The notes beneath the pieces were generated by a model. That model did no database searches. It was not told the DNA's origin and was given only the letters and a program-made list of their open reading frames with translations. Below, in pieces: positions 8,321-16,795 of a stretch of DNA of 64,000 bases; the first letter of the stretch is position 1, and each line of letters starts with the position of its first letter. A program made the position numbers and the translations under genes. The DNA comes from Candidatus Kryptonium thompsonii. GTDB taxonomy: Bacteria > Bacteroidota > Ignavibacteria > Kryptoniales > Kryptoniaceae. Where the stretch lies: assembly GCA_001442925.1 (NCBI GenBank), contig LDXX01000002.1:1-64000 (forward strand), in the 5' to 3' direction.

Positions 8321-8349
8321 TTGACTTTTGGTGAGAAATTTGTTACATT
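8321..8349 (+). promoter_or_regulatory. Sigma70-like promoter / CRISPR leader (copy 2)
   Basis: TTGACT at 8321-8326, 17-base spacer, TACATT at 8344-8349. The following bases to 8394 (GTTTAAGATTTATTTTATGG) match the leader copy before the array at 8077. It would transcribe the solo repeat at 8395 and the gene at 8456. Confidence 0.5.
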
Positions 8350-8394
8350 GCGGTGTGCGAATTCTTAGCACGTTTAAGATTTATTTTATGGTGG

Positions 8395-8424
8395 GTGAGA
8401 GTCGAACCTGTGAGTGGTTGAAAC
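8395..8424 (+). repeat. Solo CRISPR-like repeat upstream of a gene
   Basis: A 30-base element whose core TCGAACC and end GGTTGAAAC align without gaps to the repeat at 8145-8174, with about six differences. It follows the second leader copy and lies 31 bases before the start of the gene at 8456. Confidence 0.55.
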
Positions 8425-8455
8425 AGTAAAAACTTATGTTGAAGGAGGTAATAAT

Positions 8456-8983
8456 ATGAACTCGACTACGCACGGGAGAAGAAGTGCTTCCAAGATCATC
8501 GGTTGGCTCATGGTCCTTGGACTCTCCTTGTTCTTGGTTGCTTACGGCGCGACTCCTGATAACTCCCTTGGAACGTCGCCGAAAACATCCCAGCCCCAGT
8601 CGCCGGCGAGCAAGGTCAAGGCGTGTGACCTTTTGACCAAGGAAGAAGTGGAAGGGATTATCGGTCAGAAGATCGATAGCGTGGGTGTGCAACCAGGGTA
8701 CGGAAATTGCATCTACTATATAAGGGAGAAAGTCTTTGGGCAGGTCATGGCACTTCCCATCGTTACTGTTGGTTATTCAAAGAGCGATGTCCAATCTCGT
8801 TGGGATTATTGGTCTTCCACGTCGAAAAAGGAGGTTATTACCGGCGTTGGTGATGGAGCCATTTGGTCACCAGACTATGACTTTTTCGTCTGCCGGGTCA
8901 AGGGAGGATTGTTGATGATCTCAATAAAAGATAAGGACATGGCCATTAGGCTGGCGAAGAAGGCGATAACTCGGATAAAATAA
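8456..8983 (+). CDS. Exported DUF3558-like protein, atypical composition
   Basis: 175 aa from ATG 8456 with a strong AAGGAGGT site at 8442-8449; the open frame extends upstream to 8414 but only through the CRISPR-like repeat. A signal sequence or membrane anchor spans about 12-31 (IIGWLMVLGLSLFLVAYG), then a low-complexity S/P/Q linker, then CDLLTKEEVEGIIGQKI, the motif that opens DUF3558-type and related small exported domains; two cysteines (in KACDLL and GNCIYY) may pair. Codons are noticeably more GC-rich than in neighbouring genes (ATC, GTC, GCG, CCC), which suggests recent transfer. Flanked by a CRISPR-like leader and repeat upstream and a terminator at 9061. Function unknown. Confidence 0.65.
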   Translation: MNSTTHGRRSASKIIGWLMVLGLSLFLVAYGATPDNSLGTSPKTSQPQSPASKVKACDLLTKEEVEGIIGQKIDSVGVQPGYGNCIYYIREKVFGQVMALPIVTVGYSKSDVQSRWDYWSSTSKKEVITGVGDGAIWSPDYDFFVCRVKGGLLMISIKDKDMAIRLAKKAITRIK

Positions 8984-9060
8984 AGTTGTGATGCGATAGA
9001 TAAAGGAGTTTGTTCAAGTTACAACCGATGATATTTGGGATAGGTGAGAATTAAATCAGT

Positions 9061-9088
9061 AGCCCCGGTGGTGAGCCGGGGCTTTTTG
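9061..9088 (+). terminator. Rho-independent terminator
   Basis: AGCCCCGG, TGGTGAG, CCGGGGCT then TTTTTGTTTTT: a perfect eight-base GC-rich stem and a T run, 78 bases after the 8456 gene. Confidence 0.75.
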
Positions 9089-9190
9089 TTTTTTAGAACT
9101 TAAGGACAAGGTAAGGATTGAGTGTTAAAAGTTTAGCTGAGCCGTCAAGCTTAGCGAGTTTATTTTTTTACTTCTTTGCAATGGAATGAG

Positions 9191-9218
9191 GATGTTAAGA
9201 ATGGTTTTGGTGATGTAA
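9191..9218 (+). pseudogene. T9SS sorting-domain tail remnant
   Basis: GATGTTAAG then, after loss of two bases, ATGGTTTTGGTGATGTAA, matching the usual end of the sorting domain (DVKKMVLVK, stop). Nothing else of the domain remains. Confidence 0.4.
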
Positions 9219-9268
9219 GTGGGTTTGTTAGACTATTTAATTTGGGTGGTTGAAGGGGGCGATACTTC

Positions 9269-9297
9269 TTGACAGATTAAGGTTTGATTTTTATATT
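9269..9297 (+). promoter_or_regulatory. Sigma70-like promoter
   Basis: TTGACA at 9269-9274, 17-base spacer, TATATT at 9292-9297. It is the only good promoter in the 480-base gap before the lipoprotein gene at 9464, which it probably serves. Confidence 0.55.
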
Positions 9298-9320
9298 AAA
9301 ATGGGATATTTAGACAAATA

Positions 9321-9345
9321 GGGTCGTATAGTGATACGCCCGTAC
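9321..9345. repeat. Palindromic repeat, family A (copy 7)
   Basis: GGGTCGTAT, AGTG, ATACGCCC then GTAC. It lies about 20 bases after the promoter at 9269, so it would sit near the 5' end of that transcript. Confidence 0.55.
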
Positions 9346-9463
9346 ATTATAAATGTTGATATTTGAGGTTGGGAGATAGTATGGTGGTTTAAATTTTGGA
9401 TTTTAGGGCGGGTGGTTTTAAAAGGGCAAAACAAATAAGGATGTCGCAAAGAGGTGGGATTTT

Positions 9464-10696
9464 ATGAGAGTAATAATTTTTACAATTCTTATTTTCAATT
9501 TCATCGCTGGTTGTAATTTTCCAGGTGAGGTTAATGGGGATAAGGATGATGTCAGTCGTGGTCCTTTTGATGTGGCATACAGTGTTTTAGAAACTGGGGA
9601 TGGTTATATATTTGCGGGTCGCACTTGGGAGAAGGGGTATAATATTTGGGTTGTAAAGATTGATAAGCAGGGTAACATTTTGAGTCAAAACACATATGGG
9701 GAAGCTCAAAAAGACGAGGTCGCATATACTATGGACAGAGCAGCTGATGGTGGATATATCCTTGCTGGGTACAGTAAACTTTGGAGCAGTTTTAATATGA
9801 ATTCTTACATTTTAAAAATTAAGGCGGATGGTCAAAAGGAGTGGGAGATAGAGAGTAGTGGTTTTGTTCATAGCGAGATAAAAAATGTTAAGGCAACTTT
9901 AGATGGTGGGTTTGTAGCCGTTGGATATACTACGGATGAGAATAATAAGAAGAAGATTTATGTGGCGAAATTTAGCTCTAATGGTGTGAAGCAATGGGAA
10001 CGTTCATATTATTCATCTCATGGTGATGCAGTTGAAGGAAATTGGATTGAGGAAACAGGTGATGGGGGTTATATTGTTGTAGGTGCTGCGATTTCATTAG
10101 GGGGTTTGTTCCGCCTGAGGAGGGATTTGTATATTTTAGCGCTCGATCAAAATGGTGAAAGAGTTTGGGATAAAGTGTGGGGTGGAATTGGAACTCCAGA
10201 GGATGAGGCATACTGTATTCAGAAGACATCTGATGGCGGTTATATTCTTACGGGATATGTAGTTGAATATAATGAAGATGGAACAACAAACTATCAACTT
10301 TATGTAGTCAAGTTAAAAATTCAGGATAACTTAGTAGTAGAGTGGGTTAAGGTGTATGGTGGGGTGGAGCACGAAGTAGGTCATTACATTAGACAGACAA
10401 GCGATGGTGGTTACATTGTCGTTGGAACAGTAGATACACGGGATACATGGGTAAGTGATATTTACGTTTTAAAGTTGGATGGGAATGGTGAAAAGGTTTG
10501 GGAGAAAAGATTTGGTGGTGAGTATGAAGATGGGGGTAATTTTGTTATGGAGGCATCTGATGGTGGGTATATAATTGCTGGATTTCTTGGCAAGGCAATT
10601 ACTCCAGAGATGCACACAGAGGCATACATTATCAAGCTTGACGCAAATGGGAATGTATCTTGGCAAAGGGCATATACACGTTCCATTGGGCAATGA
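9464..10696 (+). CDS. Seven-bladed propeller lipoprotein
   Basis: 410 aa. Lipoprotein signal with lipobox IAGC (Cys17). Seven repeats of about 50 residues each carry a DGGYI(V/L)xG core followed by a strand ending WV(V/L)K(I/L)D and a GN(G/I)xxxW turn. This number and length indicate a seven-bladed beta-propeller, probably anchored in the outer membrane. There is no T9SS tail. ATG 9464 follows GAGGTGGG. The repeats are of the kind often annotated as delta-60 or quinoprotein-like; no cofactor site is apparent. The stop codon overlaps the first base of a CRISPR-like repeat. Confidence 0.75.
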   Translation: MRVIIFTILIFNFIAGCNFPGEVNGDKDDVSRGPFDVAYSVLETGDGYIFAGRTWEKGYNIWVVKIDKQGNILSQNTYGEAQKDEVAYTMDRAADGGYILAGYSKLWSSFNMNSYILKIKADGQKEWEIESSGFVHSEIKNVKATLDGGFVAVGYTTDENNKKKIYVAKFSSNGVKQWERSYYSSHGDAVEGNWIEETGDGGYIVVGAAISLGGLFRLRRDLYILALDQNGERVWDKVWGGIGTPEDEAYCIQKTSDGGYILTGYVVEYNEDGTTNYQLYVVKLKIQDNLVVEWVKVYGGVEHEVGHYIRQTSDGGYIVVGTVDTRDTWVSDIYVLKLDGNGEKVWEKRFGGEYEDGGNFVMEASDGGYIIAGFLGKAITPEMHTEAYIIKLDANGNVSWQRAYTRSIGQ

Positions 10697-10725
10697 AGCT
10701 TAATGGTCCTGTGAGGGATTGAAGC
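10696..10725 (+). repeat. Solo CRISPR-like repeat between genes
   Basis: The last 19 bases, CCTGTGAGGGATTGAAGC in core, match the CRISPR repeat ends at 8077-8174 with one change (GAAGC for GAAAC); the left part has drifted. It lies 26 bases before the start of the chimeric subtilase. Confidence 0.45.
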
Positions 10726-10751
10726 AATAATAATTAACTTGGGAGGTTGGC

Positions 10752-13421
10752 ATGAGGCAAAAAATTTTTATTTTATTTATTTTGCTTCTCTTTCTCTCTC
10801 CGTTTTTCTCTTTCCCGATGTCCTTTTCTCAAGAATTTCAACAATCAAACTCTAATTATCTTCGTAAAATAGTTCTCTTTAAAAAAGATTTTACTGATCA
10901 AACTCAAAAAGATAAAATAATTTCTCAATATGGAGGTATTAAATTAGGTGACCTTAAATTAATTAATGCTCAAGTTGTTCTTTTCCCTAATAAACAAAAA
11001 GTTGAAGCTTTAGCAAATCATCCAGCTATTTTATTGATTGAAGATGACCAAATTGTTAAAGCTCTTGATTTTGATGATACTTACAAAATTAATTCAACAT
11101 CCAGAGCCAATATCTTTCCTTCACAAGTAATACCTTGGAATATTCTTAGAATTAAAGCTCCTCAAGTTTGGAAAACAGGCAATAAAGGACAAAAAATAAA
11201 AGTTGCTGTTTTTGATACTGGAATTGATAAAAATCATCCTGATTTAAGAGTTAAAGGAGGTGTTAAACCAAGATTAGTGAACGGAGATCCTGTTTATTTT
11301 CCAGATTGGGAAGACTATAATGGTCATGGAACTGAAGTTGCTGGAGTTATTGCTGCTTTAGATAATAATATTGGTGTTGTTGGTGTTGCTCCTGAAGTTG
11401 AGCTTTATTCTGTTAAAGTTCTTGATGATAATGGTTATGGCTCAGGAGGAAATATTATTGATGGTCTTGAATGGGCAATTAATAATAAAATGGATGTTAT
11501 TAATATGAGTTTAGGTTGGTCAGGTTATTCGGAGACAGCTCACTTAGTTATTAAATGGGCTTATCAAGCTGGAATAGTTATGGTTGCTGGAAGTGGTAAT
11601 GAACCTAATAAAATTATTTATCCAGCTGGTTATCCTGAAGTAATTGCTGTTGGTGCTACTGATAAAGATAATAATGTTGCTTATTTTTCAGGTAGAGGTC
11701 AAGAACTTGATTTAGTTGCTCCTGGATTAGATATTTATACAACTAATTATAAAAATAGTAATCTTTGGAAAGGTTCTTCATATGCTTTAACCTTAGGAAC
11801 ATCTCATTCTACTCCTCATGTTACTGGTGTTGTTGCTTTACTTTTAAATACTCCAGTTGGTTCTTATGATTTTAATAATAATGGTAAATGGGATCCTGAT
11901 GAAGTAATGAAAAAACTAAAAGATAGAGCTAGAGACATTCTTGATCCTGGTTTTGATACTACTTCAGGCTATGGTTTAGTTGATGCTTATAATTCTATCT
12001 TACCTGGTGCTTATAGTTCTATTTTACCTTTGTGGTCTTTCAGGCAGGGGTTTTTTGATGTTAAGGAATATGTTATGAGCGATGTTAAAGGGATTAATAA
12101 TCCACAGCAATGGACTCCTTTTACGGTGAAAGGTAAATTAAACGAGGCTCGGCAGATTGCACAAAGTTATGCTAATGATGTTAAGTTAAGAGCCATTGGT
12201 GCTTTTGAAGGCATTGAGATTCCGTATGATTCTCTTGATGGTAAGGTATATTTTGCAAATTATGTTTTTTATTCGCCCTCTAAAGATAAGTATGTTTATG
12301 TTTGGAGTAATGCTATTGTTGGGTCTTATATTGATACTAGTTCAACACCAGAAAATACACTTGTTGATCTGCCGTCAAGTTTTATTGATAGTGATGTTGT
12401 CCTTGATAGTGCTGAAGCAAATGGTGGTTATGCGTTCAGAAGTGAACCTAATACAGTTACTGGAGTTATATATGATTTGAGAAATTATCCAGATGATGAT
12501 TTGGCGCCTGATACGGTAAATCCATATTGGAGGGTGACATATGTAAGGCAAGACACGATTTCTAATGGGGTGGGGATTTTGGTTATTTATCTTAATCCAT
12601 CGGATGGAAGGTTAGTGAAGAAGTTTCGCATTGTATTTAAACCTGTCACAGCGAAGGAAAGATTTAATGATGTTAATAGTTTAGCAGTAAGTTACGCAAG
12701 TGATGCCAGGCTTGTGTATGTTTTGGGGATTGAGGATACACTTGTTGATGGTAAATGTATGTTTTGGAATTATGGTTATAGGAGTAGTAGTGTTGGTAAA
12801 TTTAGCATTTGGTGGTATGCTGATTCTGCTAGAATTGATACTTTCTTTCTTGATTTACCGGGTATACCATTGAACAAGCCTTTGCAATTTAATTATTATA
12901 AGGATAGCAATGTCCTTGCTGGGGTTGGTGAGGCAAATGGTGGAGCTCAGTTTAGGAAAGATCATTTTTATGTTAATGTTTATTATCTTTATTCTCAATC
13001 TAGGGACACAGCTCAGATTTATTTTCACAGTATTTATGGGGGTTATTCCAATAGTAAAGGTGTGAGGGATAGTTTGGTTCTTTTCGTTCATCCTGTGACG
13101 GGTGCATTTGTTGGTTCATTCACCAAAGTTGAGAGAGATGAAGTGGCTGGGGTTCCGAGGAGTTTTGCGTTACATCAGAATTATCCGAATCCGTTTAATT
13201 CTATGACGACGATAAGTTATGAGATTCCGGTGAGGGCGAGTGTAAAGCTTGTTATTTACAATGTTCTTGGTCAGGAGGTTGTTACGCTTGTAAACGAGGT
13301 TCAGGAGCCTGGGAGGTATAATGTTAGGTTTGATGCGAGTGGTTTATCAAGTGGGGTGTATTTTTATAGACTTGAGGCTGGTGATTTTGTGAGTGTGAAG
13401 AAGATGGTGTTGGTGAAGTGA
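10752..13421 (+). CDS. Secreted subtilase (S8 serine protease) with T9SS tail; mosaic gene
   Basis: 889 aa. Signal peptide about 1-28, I9-type propeptide about 38-105, peptidase S8 domain about 125-415 with the full triad: D155 (VAVFDTGID), H192 (NGHGTEVAG) and S351 (GTSHSTPH). Residues about 430-800 are beta-rich and unassigned; the T9SS sorting domain is about 803-889 (NYPNPFNSMTTISYEI, ending MVLVK). Codon use changes abruptly near base 12035: before it, no AGG arginine or GGG glycine codon occurs and A/T-ending codons dominate; after it AGG, GGG and GCG are frequent, as in neighbours. The catalytic part therefore looks transferred from an AT-richer genome and joined in frame to a native C-terminal part. 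Confidence 0.88.
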   Translation: MRQKIFILFILLLFLSPFFSFPMSFSQEFQQSNSNYLRKIVLFKKDFTDQTQKDKIISQYGGIKLGDLKLINAQVVLFPNKQKVEALANHPAILLIEDDQIVKALDFDDTYKINSTSRANIFPSQVIPWNILRIKAPQVWKTGNKGQKIKVAVFDTGIDKNHPDLRVKGGVKPRLVNGDPVYFPDWEDYNGHGTEVAGVIAALDNNIGVVGVAPEVELYSVKVLDDNGYGSGGNIIDGLEWAINNKMDVINMSLGWSGYSETAHLVIKWAYQAGIVMVAGSGNEPNKIIYPAGYPEVIAVGATDKDNNVAYFSGRGQELDLVAPGLDIYTTNYKNSNLWKGSSYALTLGTSHSTPHVTGVVALLLNTPVGSYDFNNNGKWDPDEVMKKLKDRARDILDPGFDTTSGYGLVDAYNSILPGAYSSILPLWSFRQGFFDVKEYVMSDVKGINNPQQWTPFTVKGKLNEARQIAQSYANDVKLRAIGAFEGIEIPYDSLDGKVYFANYVFYSPSKDKYVYVWSNAIVGSYIDTSSTPENTLVDLPSSFIDSDVVLDSAEANGGYAFRSEPNTVTGVIYDLRNYPDDDLAPDTVNPYWRVTYVRQDTISNGVGILVIYLNPSDGRLVKKFRIVFKPVTAKERFNDVNSLAVSYASDARLVYVLGIEDTLVDGKCMFWNYGYRSSSVGKFSIWWYADSARIDTFFLDLPGIPLNKPLQFNYYKDSNVLAGVGEANGGAQFRKDHFYVNVYYLYSQSRDTAQIYFHSIYGGYSNSKGVRDSLVLFVHPVTGAFVGSFTKVERDEVAGVPRSFALHQNYPNPFNSMTTISYEIPVRASVKLVIYNVLGQEVVTLVNEVQEPGRYNVRFDASGLSSGVYFYRLEAGDFVSVKKMVLVK

Positions 13422-13460
13422 CTCACCCCCGACCCCTCTCTATAAATAGAGAGGGGGAAG
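13422..13460. repeat. Palindromic repeat, family B (copy 1)
   Basis: CTCACCCC lead, then CCCCTCTCTA, TAAA, TAGAGAGGGG and AAG. It begins directly at the stop codon of the subtilase. The hairpin could also work as a terminator though it lacks a T run. Confidence 0.65.
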
Positions 13461-13468
13461 ATTATTTG

Positions 13469-13497
13469 TTGACAAATACGATTTTTATAGTTAAATT
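13469..13497 (+). promoter_or_regulatory. Sigma70-like promoter
   Basis: TTGACA at 13469-13474, 17-base spacer, TAAATT at 13492-13497, in the gap upstream of the gene at 13657. Confidence 0.55.
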
Positions 13498-13656
13498 TTA
13501 AACAGTAAGCTAAGTTCTTTGAAAGTTCGAGTTAAGGTTTTTGAGATCTGGTAAGTTTAATTTGGAGAGGGAGCGATTGATAGGGTAGTGTTAATTTATT
13601 AATTCAAAAATAAGAAGTTAACAAGGGATTAAAAAACTAACAAGGCAGAGAACTTT

Positions 13657-16590
13657 ATGAGGTTATGTTTAATTTTTGTGTTGTTTTTCTTGTTGGTTTT
13701 AACAATTTCAAATGCACATGGATTAACCGGTAAATTAGCTCAAGAAAGTTATCAAGGCGTCATTCAAAATTTAAGGGGTGGGGTTAACACATTTGGATTT
13801 CAACCGAACATAGGGCAAGTTGGTAGTTTTGATGGCAAGAGGGTGGATGATGTATTGTTTTTCACAAGGCATAGTGGGATTGATTTGTATGTTAGGGGAA
13901 GTGGTGTAAGTTATGTGATAAGAGATGTGAGAGGGGTATTTCGTGACAGGGTCTTACACGAGAGAGTAAGAGCAATTCATGAGGTGCCGTTGTGGGAGAG
14001 GGAAATTGAGCAAGATACAATGATTTGGGCAAGAGTTGATTTAAATCTTGTTGGTGGTGTTGTAAGAGAAGAAATGATTGAATATTCAGAGCCGATGGAG
14101 GGTTATACGAATTATTATCTTGGACATTGTCCAGATGGAGTTTTGTTTGTTCCAAGTTATAGGGTAGTGAGGATAAAGGAGGTTTATCCGGGGGTAGATT
14201 GGGTATGGAGGATTGGGGAGGATGGGCAGTTGCATCATGAGTTTGAGGTTAAACCTGGGGCAGATGTAGGGAGGATAAAGCTTGAGGTTAAGTGGGCAGA
14301 TGTCCAGTTAAGTGAAGATGGAAGGAGGTTAAGGTTAAAAACTCCAGTTGGGGAGATAGAGGATGGGGAGGTAGTTGCGTATGATGAAGTTGGTAGGGTG
14401 GATGTTTTTTATGTTGTTGAAGGTGAGAAGCTTATATCATATGATGTTAAAGGTTTAACAAAAGGTAAGCTTGTGATAGATCCGCCGCTTGCAAGGCCTT
14501 GGGCTACTTATTATGGAGGGGGTAGTGAGGATTATGGTCTTTCTATTACCACGGATAGTTCTGGTAATGTATTTGTAACTGGATATACTTGGTCAACCAA
14601 TTTTCCAACACAAGACCCTGGTGGAGACGCATATTATCAAGGAACAAACGCAGGAGGTTATGATGTCTTCATTCTGAAGTTTACAAATTCTGGTGTAAGA
14701 CAGTGGACAACATATTATGGAGGAAATGACTATGATTATGGGCTTTCCATTACTACAGATGTCTCTGGTAATGTATTTGTAACTGGATATACTTGGTCAT
14801 CCAACTTTCCGACGCAGGATCCTGGTGGAGGTGCATATTATCAAGGAACAAGAGCGGGGGGGTGGGATGTGTTTATTCTGAGATTTACAAATTTAGGTAT
14901 AAGGCAGTGGGGAACTTATTATGGAGGAAATAGCGATGATCAGAGCCGTTCCATTACCACAGATTTTTTTGGTAATGTATTTGTAATTGGATATACTTGG
15001 TCAACCAATTTTCCAACGCAAGATCCTGGTGGAGGTGCATATTATCAGGGAACAAAGGCAGGAGGTTATGATGTCTTTATTCTAAGGTTTACAAATTCTG
15101 GTGTAAGACAGTGGGCAACATATTATGGAGGAAGCGATAATGATTATGGTTTTTCCATTACCACAGATGTTTCTGGGAATATATTTGTAACTGGAGAGAC
15201 TGCTTCAACCAATTTTCCAACACAGGACCCTGGTGGAGGTGCATATTATCAAGGAACAAACGCAGGTGCTCAGGATGCTTTTATTTTAAAATTTGAGGGA
15301 GGAGCTATATCGGGAAGTCTTTTAGTTTCACCTATTGAAGATTTTAATTCAAGCGGAATTCGTGGGGGACCATTTTCTCCATCAAGCAAGAAATATATGC
15401 TTTTAAATCCTGGGAATACCTCTGTAGACTGGTCTGTTACAAAAACAAAGGACTGGGTAAACATTTCAAAGACAGGTGGAACGCTTTCAGCAGGGGGAAG
15501 TGACTCGGTTATAGTTTCAATTGACAGCAGTGCAAATAGTTTATCACCGGGAACATACACTGACACGTTGAAGTTCATTGACATTACAAATAATGATACT
15601 ATAACAGTAGTGGTCAGGCTGAGCGTTAATCCTGTTCCTGGTTATCTTTTGGTTTCACCTGTTGAAGATTTTAATTCAAGTGGAATTCGTGGAGGGCCAT
15701 TCAGTCCATCAAGCAAAATATATATACTTTCAAGCAGTGGCGAGACTTCAGTAAGTTGGGAAGTCAGAAAGTCAAAGAACTGGATAAGTATTTTCCCGGC
15801 CCGGGGAATACTTTCTCCAGGTGATAGTGCGATAGTTATAGTTTCAATTAATAGCAACGCAAATAGTTTACCATCAGGGACATACATTGATACATTGAGG
15901 TTTATAAATACAACAAATGATAGTGGGAGTACATCAAGAGTTGTGAGATTAGTTGTTAATCCTGTTCCTGGTTATCTTTTGGTTTCACCTATTGAAGATT
16001 TTAATTCAAGCGGAATTCGCGGAGGGCCGTTCAGTCCATCAAGCAAGCAATATACACTTTCGAACACTGGTGAGACTTCAATAAACTGGGAAGTTAGAAA
16101 GTCAAAGGATTGGGTGAGTGTTTTACCAACCAAAGGGACACTTTTTCCGGGTGGTAATGCAGTAATTATAGTTTCAATTGATAGCGGTGCAAATAATTTA
16201 TCACCGGGGACATACATTGATACATTGAGGTTTATAAATACAACTAATGGTAGAGGGGATACTGTAAGAATAATTACCTTGACTGTTAATCCGCCTACTT
16301 TAGTCAGGGATGAGAAAGAGATACCGAAGGAATTTGCGCTTTATCAAAACTATCCTAATCCATTTAATCCGGTGACCACTATAGAGTTTGACATACCAAG
16401 GGAAAGTGAAGTTCTTTTTGAGATATTTAACTTGATGGGTGAGATGGTGCTTAAGTTAGTGAATGGAAAGCTTGAGGCGGGGAGATATAAAGTTAAGGTA
16501 GACTTTGGAGATATGCCAAGTGGAGTATATTTTTACAGGTTGAGGGCTGGAGGTTTTGTAAGTGTTAAGAAGATGGTGTTGGTGAAGTGA
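13657..16590 (+). CDS. Secreted SBBP propeller protein with BACON-like repeats and T9SS tail
   Basis: 977 aa. Signal peptide about 1-20; N-terminal domain about 45-275 of the type that precedes SBBP repeats (FQPNIGQV, NYYLGHCPDGV, YPGVDWVWR); four SBBP repeats about 280-545, each with W(A/T/G)TYYGG, SITTD and FILxFTN; three BACON/Ig-like repeats about 555-880 starting LLVSP(I/V)EDFNSSG; T9SS sorting domain about 890-977 ([16 protein letters not shown], ending MVLVK). Both repeat sets are also highly similar as DNA. Four SBBP blades are fewer than a closed propeller usually has. It is probably a cell-surface adhesion or binding protein; ligand unknown. Confidence 0.82.
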   Translation: MRLCLIFVLFFLLVLTISNAHGLTGKLAQESYQGVIQNLRGGVNTFGFQPNIGQVGSFDGKRVDDVLFFTRHSGIDLYVRGSGVSYVIRDVRGVFRDRVLHERVRAIHEVPLWEREIEQDTMIWARVDLNLVGGVVREEMIEYSEPMEGYTNYYLGHCPDGVLFVPSYRVVRIKEVYPGVDWVWRIGEDGQLHHEFEVKPGADVGRIKLEVKWADVQLSEDGRRLRLKTPVGEIEDGEVVAYDEVGRVDVFYVVEGEKLISYDVKGLTKGKLVIDPPLARPWATYYGGGSEDYGLSITTDSSGNVFVTGYTWSTNFPTQDPGGDAYYQGTNAGGYDVFILKFTNSGVRQWTTYYGGNDYDYGLSITTDVSGNVFVTGYTWSSNFPTQDPGGGAYYQGTRAGGWDVFILRFTNLGIRQWGTYYGGNSDDQSRSITTDFFGNVFVIGYTWSTNFPTQDPGGGAYYQGTKAGGYDVFILRFTNSGVRQWATYYGGSDNDYGFSITTDVSGNIFVTGETASTNFPTQDPGGGAYYQGTNAGAQDAFILKFEGGAISGSLLVSPIEDFNSSGIRGGPFSPSSKKYMLLNPGNTSVDWSVTKTKDWVNISKTGGTLSAGGSDSVIVSIDSSANSLSPGTYTDTLKFIDITNNDTITVVVRLSVNPVPGYLLVSPVEDFNSSGIRGGPFSPSSKIYILSSSGETSVSWEVRKSKNWISIFPARGILSPGDSAIVIVSINSNANSLPSGTYIDTLRFINTTNDSGSTSRVVRLVVNPVPGYLLVSPIEDFNSSGIRGGPFSPSSKQYTLSNTGETSINWEVRKSKDWVSVLPTKGTLFPGGNAVIIVSIDSGANNLSPGTYIDTLRFINTTNGRGDTVRIITLTVNPPTLVRDEKEIPKEFALYQNYPNPFNPVTTIEFDIPRESEVLFEIFNLMGEMVLKLVNGKLEAGRYKVKVDFGDMPSGVYFYRLRAGGFVSVKKMVLVK
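15318..16293 (+). repeat. Three tandem coding repeats of about 325 bases
   Basis: Units start near 15318, 15646 and 15969, each opening with CTTTTGGTTTCACCT-type sequence followed by GAAGATTTTAATTCAAG and encoding one BACON-like domain. The units are close enough in DNA to recombine and change copy number. Confidence 0.65.
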
Positions 16591-16630
16591 CTCACCCCCA
16601 ACCCCTCTCTATAAAATAGAGAGGGGAGAA
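16591..16630. repeat. Palindromic repeat, family B (copy 2)
   Basis: CTCACCCC, then CCCCTCTCTATAAAATAGAG and AGGGG. As in copy 1 it starts directly after the stop codon of a T9SS gene. Confidence 0.65.
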
Positions 16631-16645
16631 GTTGAAGTTTGTGAA

Positions 16646-16685
16646 CTCACCCCTTGCCCCTCTCTAAAGTTTAGAGAGGGGGATA
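16646..16685. repeat. Palindromic repeat, family B (copy 3)
   Basis: CTCACCCC, TTG, CCCCTCTCTAAA, GTTTAGAGAGGGGG. It is a second copy 15 bases after copy 2 with a longer stem (CCCTCTCTAAA/TTTAGAGAGGG). Confidence 0.65.
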
Positions 16686-16728
16686 ATTTAATGTGGTGGG
16701 GTGAAGGTTGTTTCGTTAGTTTTGCCTC

Positions 16729-16757
16729 TTGACAAATTGTTTTTGAGTTGTTAAATT
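16729..16757 (+). promoter_or_regulatory. Sigma70-like promoter of the caspase-like gene
   Basis: TTGACA at 16729-16734, 17-base spacer, TAAATT at 16752-16757, 39 bases before the start codon at 16796. Confidence 0.65.
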
Positions 16758-16795
16758 TTTTGGCAAAAAGTATAAAATAAGGTAAAAGGAGTCCT

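Noticed and set aside
8414-8455. Start of the DUF3558-like gene at the GTG at 8414
   Set aside because: The extra codons lie in the CRISPR-like repeat, and ATG 8456 has an AAGGAGGT site at ideal spacing.
16591-16685. Simple rho-independent terminators at the family B palindromes
   Set aside because: The hairpins lack T runs on either strand and recur as a conserved family with a CTCACCCC lead, so they are recorded as repeats instead; a terminator role is not excluded.
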